A program made the translations under genes and the position numbers. A DNA stretch of 64,000 nucleotides from Dyadobacter soli (lineage in GTDB: Bacteria > Bacteroidota > Bacteroidia > Cytophagales > Spirosomataceae), in contig NZ_FNAN01000024.1 in the NCBI RefSeq assembly GCF_900101885.1, positions 62,001 to 126,000 of the forward strand, read 5' to 3'. The notes below the pieces were generated by a model. That model was not told the origin of the DNA. It ran no database searches and was given only the letters and a program-made list of their open reading frames with translations. The first letter of the stretch is position 1. The number at the start of each line of letters is the position of its first letter. This document shows positions 26,488-34,895 of the stretch, piece by piece.

Positions 26488-28907
26488 ACTGCAATGTTCA
26501 ATATCAGGTTCTCCTTTCGCCAGGTTTTGCTTCCAAAGTCAATCTCATTGAATACCCAGGGTTTTTTATATTCCACAACACCTTCATCGCTCACATTCTT
26601 GACCTCATTCACATACCAGGGCTTGCGGAATGGTGTAGCAAGGTCGAGGCGGAAAATCAGGTAAGAGAAGTCGAGGCGTAGGCCGATGCCTCCGCCGACA
26701 GCGACCTGTTTGAGGAATTTGTTGCTGATGAGTGCTGCGCTCGTCCGCGATGCCCTCGCGGAATCCCCGAATGACCAGATATTCCCTGCATCCACAAACA
26801 CTGCCCCATTGATAATATCGGTGAATTTCATGCGGATTTCCGAGTTGAATTCCAGACGGATATCGGCGAACGATTGGTAACCAAACAGCCTTATTGAGGC
26901 GGTGTCGGGCACTTCCGCACCCGGGCCCAGCGCACGTGCGCGGAACGCCCGTATACCCGTGCTACCACCGCCGAAATACTGTTTGAAAAGTGGCGTCTGC
27001 ATGTTTTTAGAGTTGCCATATGGCTTGACTGCGCCCACGAGAAGGCGGTTAGCCCATTTGACTGAAGGTGTAACGGTGCGGTAATAGCGGAAGTCGGCAT
27101 CCACCTTCACGTACTGAAACACAGGCACGCCGAAAATCTCTTTCGGGGCGTCGGTGCTGTCCGGTCTTTTGGCAAGCAGGCTGAGCAGGTTGCCGCCATA
27201 GTCTACTCCCCCGGTGATGGCAAACTGATCCTTTCCGAAAGGCCGAGGCTGAGGGTGGTAGGAAATGACATAGTTGGAACCCATGATAAGGTACTTCGTT
27301 TCCAGCATTCTCAGGTAGCGGTCCACGTCGAGCGGGTTGGTATCCGGGTCGAAGAGGATATCGTCCAGCGTTTCATAGTTTATGTTTCTTGGCTGGATAA
27401 AGTTGATCGAGATCGGTGTGAGCGTATGCTCTACCTCCGAGTTGCGGCGCCACGAATAGCCCCAGTCGCCCCGGATGGAAGTAGTGGTGAAGAAATTGCG
27501 CTGAACCCGGTTTTCATAGTTGAGGGACAGGATCGTTTTGGGCAGTGCCTGGCTTTTTTCAGGCCTGATGCGTGCAAACGGCACAATGAAGCGCGGAAAA
27601 GAAATACTCGCCTCGGCACCGTACCGGATGTACTCACTGCCAATGCGGTTGGGGTTCGCTTCCTTGTTTCCGCCTATCTGCACGTCGAACCCGAAGAATG
27701 CCCGTAGTGCCAGCATTTCGGCACCTTTGAAGAAGTTCCTATTGCGCCAGGTCACGTCGAGCGTCGAACCGCCAAGGTTGTTAGACTTCGTACTGGCCGA
27801 TAATGTCGTTTGCAGTGATTTCTTTTTCATCGGCGCAAGGTCATAGTACACATCGAGCAATGCCGAATCTGAGCGCGGGACGAGGTCAAAACGGTTTTTG
27901 ACAAACCGGAAGTTTTGCAGGTTCACCAGCCGCTGGAGTGATACGTCGTGCATCGTGTTGGTGTACATATTCCCGCGCCGGAACCCGATCGCGTCGTAGA
28001 AAATGCGTCGCTTGTAGTTTTTCCCCGGATCGGTAATGTTGATTCCCCGGCGCAACCGCCCCCGTGTGACTGCCGTGGAGTCGGTGTCTTTATTTTCCTC
28101 GGTACCTGTGTTGACGTAAATGCGGTTAATGAAATACTGTTTCAGGGAAGTTTGAGCAGTTTCTTTCTTGACTTCCAAATAGAGGTTGACCTGCTGCGGC
28201 CCCAATGTAGAATCCGCTTTTCCGATCGTAGAATCGACTTTTGCGATGAGATAGTCGGGGTTGAAATAATAGTAACCCTTGCCTTTCAGTTCCTGGTCAA
28301 TGCGGTTGCGTTCGGTCGTAATCACTTCCAGGCGGATCGGATCGCCTTTTTTGAGTAAAGTCTTTTGCTTGGCCGCCACGAGGTCGCGGTTGAAAAGCGA
28401 GCTGTCCTCCACCACAAAATTGATCTGGTTGATCACATAGCGGGGCATCACGTAAGCAGTATATTCATTAGTGGCCGTCCTGCGCTTTTTCTTCTTGCTG
28501 GGGACGATTTTGCCCGACACTTTGGAACGATAGTATCCTTCATTATCCAGGAAACCCTCCATATTGGAAGCATTGATATCCACTACGCGCTGCGTCGCGT
28601 AACGCGGAGGCTCGCCCAGCTTTTTACGGAACCAGCTTTTCAGCCCGCCCTCATCTTTCGGTTCGCCGATCCAATAGTAAAACCAAACTTTCCACGGAAA
28701 ACCGAAGATCGTTTTGTTTGGTGGAGGCTTGATGAGGCCTTCGAGCTGGTCGTCGATGCCCGATACATTCGGCTTGGAAATGCTGTCGGGATTGACGGTT
28801 ACTTTATTGCCTACGTAAATGCTCTGGCCTTCGGGCACGTACCTATTGACCGAGCAGCTGCTCAGGAAGAAACAGATCGCCAGTAAGCTTAATATACTAT
28901 TTCTCAT
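26472..28907 (-). CDS. tamL: TamA-like outer-membrane assembly lipoprotein (TamL type, Omp85 family)
   Basis: 811 residues from ATG 28907; the frame runs upstream to 29105, inside tamB. The N-terminus is a lipoprotein signal (MRNSILSLLAICFFLSSC, cysteine at 18), unlike TamA of Proteobacteria. POTRA-like modules occupy about 120-400, and the C-terminal half is an Omp85/BamA barrel (GGSTGIRAFRARALGPG as the barrel signature region, ending NLILNIAVGLPF). In Bacteroidota the lipidated TamA homologue is called TamL and partners TamB. The gene overlaps the end of tamB by 11 bp, showing translational coupling. The role is outer-membrane biogenesis; the clients are unknown. Confidence 0.88.
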   Translation of the reverse strand: MRNSILSLLAICFFLSSCSVNRYVPEGQSIYVGNKVTVNPDSISKPNVSGIDDQLEGLIKPPPNKTIFGFPWKVWFYYWIGEPKDEGGLKSWFRKKLGEPPRYATQRVVDINASNMEGFLDNEGYYRSKVSGKIVPSKKKKRRTATNEYTAYVMPRYVINQINFVVEDSSLFNRDLVAAKQKTLLKKGDPIRLEVITTERNRIDQELKGKGYYYFNPDYLIAKVDSTIGKADSTLGPQQVNLYLEVKKETAQTSLKQYFINRIYVNTGTEENKDTDSTAVTRGRLRRGINITDPGKNYKRRIFYDAIGFRRGNMYTNTMHDVSLQRLVNLQNFRFVKNRFDLVPRSDSALLDVYYDLAPMKKKSLQTTLSASTKSNNLGGSTLDVTWRNRNFFKGAEMLALRAFFGFDVQIGGNKEANPNRIGSEYIRYGAEASISFPRFIVPFARIRPEKSQALPKTILSLNYENRVQRNFFTTTSIRGDWGYSWRRNSEVEHTLTPISINFIQPRNINYETLDDILFDPDTNPLDVDRYLRMLETKYLIMGSNYVISYHPQPRPFGKDQFAITGGVDYGGNLLSLLAKRPDSTDAPKEIFGVPVFQYVKVDADFRYYRTVTPSVKWANRLLVGAVKPYGNSKNMQTPLFKQYFGGGSTGIRAFRARALGPGAEVPDTASIRLFGYQSFADIRLEFNSEIRMKFTDIINGAVFVDAGNIWSFGDSARASRTSAALISNKFLKQVAVGGGIGLRLDFSYLIFRLDLATPFRKPWYVNEVKNVSDEGVVEYKKPWVFNEIDFGSKTWRKENLILNIAVGLPF

Positions 28908-31900
28908 TGCGCTGCCTTTGGAAAATTTCACGGAGCAGGTCATAATCTGCCGTAATGATAAAACTGACCCCGGTTTCAATAATAAAACCTTCCAGAATCG
29001 ATTGATATTGGTTTTTACGATAAGCACGGAACAGGTAGCGGCCGTCGCGGGTGATGGAGTAGTCGAGCGCGATGTTGTCGAACACCTCATTCGAATTGCC
29101 CGCATTGTTCTGGCTTTCCAGCTCGAAATTCTTGCCGACCGATACTTTAAGACGGTTGTTGAGGAAAGCCTTGCTTAATCCCAGGTTCACGTCCGTACGT
29201 GCACCGGTGGATTGGTCGGCCGTGGAGTTTACGCCAATGTTCAGATCGACGCCCTTGATCAGGTCCGAAGCAAGGTTGTTCAACTGGTCGCTCAGCAGCT
29301 GGCTCACACTCTGGCGGGCCACAGCCTCGGCGCTGGAACCGACATTGAAGCCGGACGTAGACTGGTCGGTGATAAATTTATTGGTAATCAGCAATGCAAA
29401 AGCCTGCTTGTTCATCTCCGACGGGTTGTTCACCATATCATTCCAAAACGTCTGGTTCTGGATGTCGCTCTTGATCTGCTCGTCGATGGCCGTGCCGGGC
29501 ACAATGTTGAATTTGATATTGGGCGTGGTCAGGTTTCCGGTGATTACGATCTGTACTTCAATGGGTATTTTGCTCGCACCCTGAAATTTGCTGGAAATGG
29601 AGCCTGGATCGACCATTACCGGATAGGCGGCAGTAATGTTTAGATCCGCCTTCATTGGGTCACCGGTCCACAGCAGCGTACTGCCTTTTTTAATCTCAAA
29701 CTGCCGTTTCAGGATCTGCAAAGTAAGGTCATATGAACCTTCGGTAAGGTCATAGGAGCCGAGCAGGAACAGCTGGCCGTTCGGTGCGATACCGGTATTG
29801 AGCTGTGCATTACCTTTCAGGCGGATATTGTCGCCATTCAATTCATCGATCACAACTTTGAACTCCGACTTGTCGTCCACATCGATATCGAGCGAGATCT
29901 GTGAAGCGAAATCGACTATTACGTTTTGTGCGGCTTCTAGGGAATCCTTTCTGACAACCTGCGTAGAGTCGCTCATGTCCACAAACTCGATGACACCCTT
30001 AGTAGCATCGCCCGCCTCCGTCGCATCGCTGGGCATTACCACCGTAATGTTGCTTCCCGGGTCGACTTTTACATTCCCGTCGATCACCGATTTTGCGCCC
30101 TGGCCTTTTACAGTCAGGTTGGCGTCGATATTGGCTTTCCCGAAAAACAGCTCGTTTTGTTTCTGCGTCGAATTCAGGACATTAAAGTTTTTGGCAGAAA
30201 TATTGAGATTATACCCTACATCCGGCAGTTTCGCAATGCTCACATTCCCGTTGATCTTCATCGCCTGGTTCAGCGAATCCGTGACGGTAAAATCGTTAAA
30301 ATTGATATTCTGGCCATTGAACTGGATCTTTTGGCCGGCAAGGGAGTAGCGCGAGCCGAGTTGCGTCGCATTGAATGCCACGCCGTCAAAATTAACCGCG
30401 CCGTCGAGCTTAGGACTATCCGTGGAACCGGTGATGGCAATATTGCCCGTCAGGTTACCTTCTGCGCGTTTCAGCTCGCCGAAACTGAATGCCTCGATGG
30501 TTTTGGCACTCAGTTTTTTCAAATCCATTTTGAAATCCATCGGCGTTTCGGATTTCAGGTTATAGCTCCCCCGGATGTTGACATCGTTCTGGTCGTTCAC
30601 GAGCGACATGGCTACCCGGATCAGGTTTTCAGTTTCATTCGTCGATTTCAGCGAGAGGTCGCCGACCGGTATTTTGGTTACCGCGAGGTTATTGATCGTC
30701 AGCTCGCCCGTGTACACCGGTGAGGTCATATAGTTGCTCAGCAATACCTTCCCATTCAATGTCCCGGTGGCCAGCGTCGAATCGAGCGTGGCAATCTCGA
30801 TCAGCGGGCCAATGGAAATATTGGACATCGCAATGTCGAGCGGACCGTTCGGTGCTTCGGTAGTCGAGTTGATTTTGATAGACTGCCCGTTGTTGCTGAT
30901 CGTGAAATTTTTCACAAACACGCTATCGGACGCATATTGCACGTAACCCGCGGAGTCGGTCTGCCATTTGTCGTAGTTGAGAAGCAGGTCGTCGCGCAGG
31001 TTGAGACGGTACTGATTGCTGTTGACGGCCAGGTTACCTTTCACCGCGTGCCGTTCCGTATTCACAGAGTCGCGTACGACGAAATCGAATTTTACATTAT
31101 TATCGACGATCTGGCTGGCCAACGAAGCATTCTGCATTCTGAAACCGCCCGTATTTACCAACCCCACATTTGCATTCAACGCCGCATTGTCCTCTATGGT
31201 ACTGAAATCCACCGCCACGCGTTCTACGATCGTGCTGTCGTAATTTACCATCGGCACGCTTAGCCGGGCCACGAGCGACGAATCTTTCTGATTATCCATT
31301 TGAGCACGGAGCTGGACCGTTTTCATCTCGCGGATTCCCGGTACAAAAATTTGAAGGGCCGGGTGGTTGTTCAGCGTAGCGTCGAGGGCAAAGTTTACCG
31401 GCTTGGTAACTTCGTTGTAGGTCAGGTCTGGTGATTTAAAATGCTTTCCTACCTCAGTCAATATCGCGTCGCCGATTTCTGTGTAGGAATACTGGCCGGT
31501 CATTTTGGCTTTCAGAAAAGGCGATTCGATGTAAGCCTGCCTGCCGCCGCTGGAATCCGTGAGCTGCACATTAATGTTGGAAATACCTACCGGCCGGCGG
31601 TGGTGCGTGAGCACGAGGCTGTCGATATTCACGGTGCCGAGCGGATTTTCGGGGTTGGTCGAAGGCATATCGACCTTGATATTGCCCTTCATTTGCAATG
31701 AATCCGCATACAAATTCAATGCGGTGAGGTCGAGATTGGTTATTTCCATCTCCGCTTTGACGGACGGATATTCTTTTGACAGATCGGCCTGAGCTTTCAA
31801 ATCCAGATCGATATTGCGGTCGTCCATATCCGCCGACACGTTCGCCAGTCCATGATCGACATCGCCTTGCAGCCTCAGATTTTTGTAAACATAACCTTTG

Positions 31901-33846
31901 ATATCCGCGCTCTCGATATTGCCGTCCAGCCGTGCTTTCATCGTTTTCGGGGCATATCCGAGGCCGTCCACATCCGCGCGGAGTGTGAGCTTACCCATTT
32001 CGGTCGGAGGCTGCTTGGTGAGCTTGCCCAGATCGAATTCCGTAAACGTCAGTGTGCCATTGTATTGCGCCCGCAGGCTATCGGTGATGTTTTTGAGGTT
32101 ACCGGAGAAGGTACCTGTGCCAAACGAAGTATTGATAGTAGTAGCCAAAGTAAGGTTCTCCATCGAACCTTTCACTTTTCCCGAGATCTTGACAGCATCT
32201 GGCAGCTCTATCGACGCCGGTACCGCGCTGTCGGGCAGCATTTTAAGCAGATCAGCTTTGGTAGAGGATATTTCATTGATATTCAAATCCATATCCAGCT
32301 TTTCGGCGTTGGGTAACCCTTTCAAACGGCCGTCCGCGCTGAGTACCGTGCCGTCGAGCAACGTGAATTTTGCCTTGGAAATCAGCATATCGTCTACTGA
32401 TCCGGTAATCTGGCCGGTGCCTTTCACGACGCCGTTCGGTTCTTTGTCGAAAGGCGGGGTTTTGGCCAAATCGGGCACGAGTAGCAGAATATCGGCAAAT
32501 GCAATGCGGCTGTCGGTAAGGCGTAGTTTGAGTTTCACCTTGCCGATGTCGTTCGTAAGCTGGTCGAGGTTTTTGTAACGAAGGCTCAGCTCGTCGCGCA
32601 GCAGGGTATTGGGCGTTTTGAGGTAAAGATTGCGGAGATAGGTTTCCTGGTCACCGTATGCGAAATCCGTCCGGAACGCATCGAGGCGGAAGCCGCTTTT
32701 GTCCTTGAATGTGGCCGATTTCAATGCACCCGCAATGTTTTCGGGCGAGAAAAGGAAATCCCGCAAATCTACATTCAGGTCTTTGATGTTGAGGTGTGCG
32801 TAGTCGAGGCCTTTGGGTACGGGCGGTGAATTGAAATCGTCGTAGCGGATATCGTTGTTTTCGAGTTTGATCTCGCCCACTTTCACATACCAGCCGGGTG
32901 CCTCGGGAGCCGAGGTAGTATCTTTCTTAGCTGTGGAAGCATCTTTTGCAGCCGCTTTTTTGGGCATTTTGGCAAATTCAGCAAACAGCGACAGGTTTTG
33001 CAGCGAAACATTCTTCACATCCACACGCTGGCTGCCCATAGAAATATTATTTACATGCCCGGCCAGTTTGCCTACGGTCATGCCGTTTTTCAAGCCAGCG
33101 ACTTCATCGTCGAACTGCCATTTGAATTTCTCAATATCGATATCTCCCACCTTAATATCCAGTGAATCCGCCGGATCAGGCTTCGGCTCCGGCCCAGCGG
33201 CAGCTACTTTCAATGCCTGGTACATCCGCAGTTTTACCTCACTATTGTGCAATGCGGTGGTAGTGAGGTGATATTGCGAAATGGTAGGGTTGAATTTGTC
33301 GAACTTAACCAATGCCGAGTCGATATTCCCCGAAGCATCGGTCCCGATCACCGCGTCGCGGTAGGAGAACCGGACGTTTTTGAGCGAAATCTGATCGAGC
33401 CGCATTTTGAGCGGTTTCGACGGGGTAGTATCGATCTCCGTGGTATCGCCGGCAAATGCGTCCACGATGAACTGGAAATTGAAAGTGGTATCCGGCAAAA
33501 CGCGGTTGATATTCGCATTAATCCCTTCCAGTTCTACTTTGTTGATGCCAATGTCGCCCTTAATGAGGCTGTACATATCGAGATCCACGTACAGGCGCTT
33601 GCCCGCCACGAGCGTATCCCCGTGCAAGTCTTCGAAATAGACGCCTTCGAGCAATACCCAATCAGGAATATCGAAACGTACTTTCTCGATATTGACCTTG
33701 GTTTTGAGCTTTTTACGTAAAAAGGAATTTGCCTGGGATGTTAAAAAATTCTGGCCGAACGGAGTCTGGAGTCCCCAGATCAACACGCCAACCAGAATCA
33801 AAACTGTCAGGATTATTATGGCCAATACTTTTAGTGCTTTCTTCAT
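28897..33846 (-). CDS. tamB: TamB-family translocation and assembly module protein
   Basis: 1649 residues. One N-terminal membrane anchor (ALKVLAIIILTVLILVGVLI) is followed by an AsmA-like start (VNIEKVRFDIPDWVLLEGVY) and about 1500 residues of repeating beta strands, the long hydrophobic groove of TamB. The conserved DUF490/TamB C-terminal domain covers roughly the last 350 residues (TGNLTTPNIKF, ...NPSEMNKQAFALL). It spans the periplasm from inner to outer membrane, carrying lipid or guiding proteins to TamL, which is encoded directly downstream. The LolA-like gene lies 45 bp upstream on the same strand, so one three-gene operon is plausible. Confidence 0.9.
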   Translation of the reverse strand: MKKALKVLAIIILTVLILVGVLIWGLQTPFGQNFLTSQANSFLRKKLKTKVNIEKVRFDIPDWVLLEGVYFEDLHGDTLVAGKRLYVDLDMYSLIKGDIGINKVELEGINANINRVLPDTTFNFQFIVDAFAGDTTEIDTTPSKPLKMRLDQISLKNVRFSYRDAVIGTDASGNIDSALVKFDKFNPTISQYHLTTTALHNSEVKLRMYQALKVAAAGPEPKPDPADSLDIKVGDIDIEKFKWQFDDEVAGLKNGMTVGKLAGHVNNISMGSQRVDVKNVSLQNLSLFAEFAKMPKKAAAKDASTAKKDTTSAPEAPGWYVKVGEIKLENNDIRYDDFNSPPVPKGLDYAHLNIKDLNVDLRDFLFSPENIAGALKSATFKDKSGFRLDAFRTDFAYGDQETYLRNLYLKTPNTLLRDELSLRYKNLDQLTNDIGKVKLKLRLTDSRIAFADILLLVPDLAKTPPFDKEPNGVVKGTGQITGSVDDMLISKAKFTLLDGTVLSADGRLKGLPNAEKLDMDLNINEISSTKADLLKMLPDSAVPASIELPDAVKISGKVKGSMENLTLATTINTSFGTGTFSGNLKNITDSLRAQYNGTLTFTEFDLGKLTKQPPTEMGKLTLRADVDGLGYAPKTMKARLDGNIESADIKGYVYKNLRLQGDVDHGLANVSADMDDRNIDLDLKAQADLSKEYPSVKAEMEITNLDLTALNLYADSLQMKGNIKVDMPSTNPENPLGTVNIDSLVLTHHRRPVGISNINVQLTDSSGGRQAYIESPFLKAKMTGQYSYTEIGDAILTEVGKHFKSPDLTYNEVTKPVNFALDATLNNHPALQIFVPGIREMKTVQLRAQMDNQKDSSLVARLSVPMVNYDSTIVERVAVDFSTIEDNAALNANVGLVNTGGFRMQNASLASQIVDNNVKFDFVVRDSVNTERHAVKGNLAVNSNQYRLNLRDDLLLNYDKWQTDSAGYVQYASDSVFVKNFTISNNGQSIKINSTTEAPNGPLDIAMSNISIGPLIEIATLDSTLATGTLNGKVLLSNYMTSPVYTGELTINNLAVTKIPVGDLSLKSTNETENLIRVAMSLVNDQNDVNIRGSYNLKSETPMDFKMDLKKLSAKTIEAFSFGELKRAEGNLTGNIAITGSTDSPKLDGAVNFDGVAFNATQLGSRYSLAGQKIQFNGQNINFNDFTVTDSLNQAMKINGNVSIAKLPDVGYNLNISAKNFNVLNSTQKQNELFFGKANIDANLTVKGQGAKSVIDGNVKVDPGSNITVVMPSDATEAGDATKGVIEFVDMSDSTQVVRKDSLEAAQNVIVDFASQISLDIDVDDKSEFKVVIDELNGDNIRLKGNAQLNTGIAPNGQLFLLGSYDLTEGSYDLTLQILKRQFEIKKGSTLLWTGDPMKADLNITAAYPVMVDPGSISSKFQGASKIPIEVQIVITGNLTTPNIKFNIVPGTAIDEQIKSDIQNQTFWNDMVNNPSEMNKQAFALLITNKFITDQSTSGFNVGSSAEAVARQSVSQLLSDQLNNLASDLIKGVDLNIGVNSTADQSTGARTDVNLGLSKAFLNNRLKVSVGKNFELESQNNAGNSNEVFDNIALDYSITRDGRYLFRAYRKNQYQSILEGFIIETGVSFIITADYDLLREIFQRQRNEK

Positions 33847-33891
33847 CCCAGGCTGTTTTCCGCCATATCGAGGCGTTGAGAATCTTGGTTT

Positions 33892-34602
33892 TTATCTTTT
33901 AAACAGTTCGACGTTTACATTCTGGTTCACGTTCAATGCTGATTTGATCGTTACCGGCTTTTTGTCGGAGCTGTTGAGTTCCACGAGTTTGGCGGGGTAC
34001 AAAATACCATACGCGGATTTGGTATATTCTGATAAATCGGAAGTGGTTTCAACACCGCCCTGGTTTGTTTTCTGACGAACCAGCAATCCGGATTTCGCGT
34101 CGAAGTAAAGGTTGTATTTCACCCCTTTTCCCTGCAATTCCACATTGTTCACCTGCGCGCCATTGAGCGTTTCAGTGCCGACGGTCGTTGCAATCAGTCC
34201 GCGATCTTTGTAATTGATGAACGGCACAAGGTTATCGTACAATTCCATGCGCATATTTTGCTGTTCGGCCTGGCTCAGGTCTTTCACGTCCGTTCTCTGC
34301 CCGATCGGCACTTTGATCCATCCCTGGTCGCCCTTCACGGTGTACACGAAGCTGCGTTTCATGATGGTTTTATTCTTGTAAATCGATTGCTCGGGTATGG
34401 ATGCCGTGATCACCGCATTATAGGGAGTGGCTGCGGCGGCGGAATAGCTCCTCGTCAGATTATAGGACTTAACGCCGTCCCATAGCGCTTTCCCACCCGT
34501 CGCTTTGTAAAATTGCGAGAATATGGAGTCGGCAGGCAATTTTTGTGCATACGAACCAGCCGTTACGAGTAGCAATGCGGCCAGCATTTTGAGCTTTTTC
34601 AT
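33892..34602 (-). CDS. Exported LolA-like protein (outer-membrane lipoprotein sorting fold)
   Basis: 236 residues. The signal peptide (MKKLKMLAALLLVTAGSYAQ) precedes a chain with the LolA/LolB-like pattern of long amphipathic beta strands: YNAVITASIPEQSIYKNKT, YNLYFDAKSGLLVRQKT, and a closing LNVNQNVNVELF. It is shorter and different from the classical LolA at 43.7 kb. It may bind a lipid or lipoprotein in the periplasm; the position immediately upstream of tamB supports an envelope role. Function is inferred from fold and context only. Confidence 0.6.
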   Translation of the reverse strand: MKKLKMLAALLLVTAGSYAQKLPADSIFSQFYKATGGKALWDGVKSYNLTRSYSAAAATPYNAVITASIPEQSIYKNKTIMKRSFVYTVKGDQGWIKVPIGQRTDVKDLSQAEQQNMRMELYDNLVPFINYKDRGLIATTVGTETLNGAQVNNVELQGKGVKYNLYFDAKSGLLVRQKTNQGGVETTSDLSEYTKSAYGILYPAKLVELNSSDKKPVTIKSALNVNQNVNVELFKR

Positions 34603-34833
34603 TTGTGTAAAAATTTTTGTTTAAAGTTTGAGACCTTTTGTCGAAGTTCGGTAGGCGGCATTTCGGTTGCCTGGAACCACGTTTTTTAGATCACTTTGCG
34701 TGTTCGGGGTTTAAATAAGTAAAATTAATCGACTCCTGCGCCAGCTATTTGCAAAAACCGTTCCATTGCGCCGCGGGTTGGGAAAAATGATTCCGGAAGC
34801 GCTTCCTGCGCTAATCGGGAACTGTCTGTAAAT

Positions 34834-34866
34834 GAAAAGGAAGGGCCGATACGACCCTTCCTTTTC
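34834..34866 (-). terminator. Intrinsic terminator of the outer-membrane receptor gene
   Basis: GAAAAGGAAGGG (34834-34845) and CCCTTCCTTTTC (34855-34866) form a perfect 12-bp stem with a 9-nt loop. A/T sequence on both sides lets it act on either strand; it lies 30 bp past the receptor stop on the minus strand. Confidence 0.8.
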
Positions 34867-34895
34867 ACATATATTAACAATTGTTGACCGAAAGA

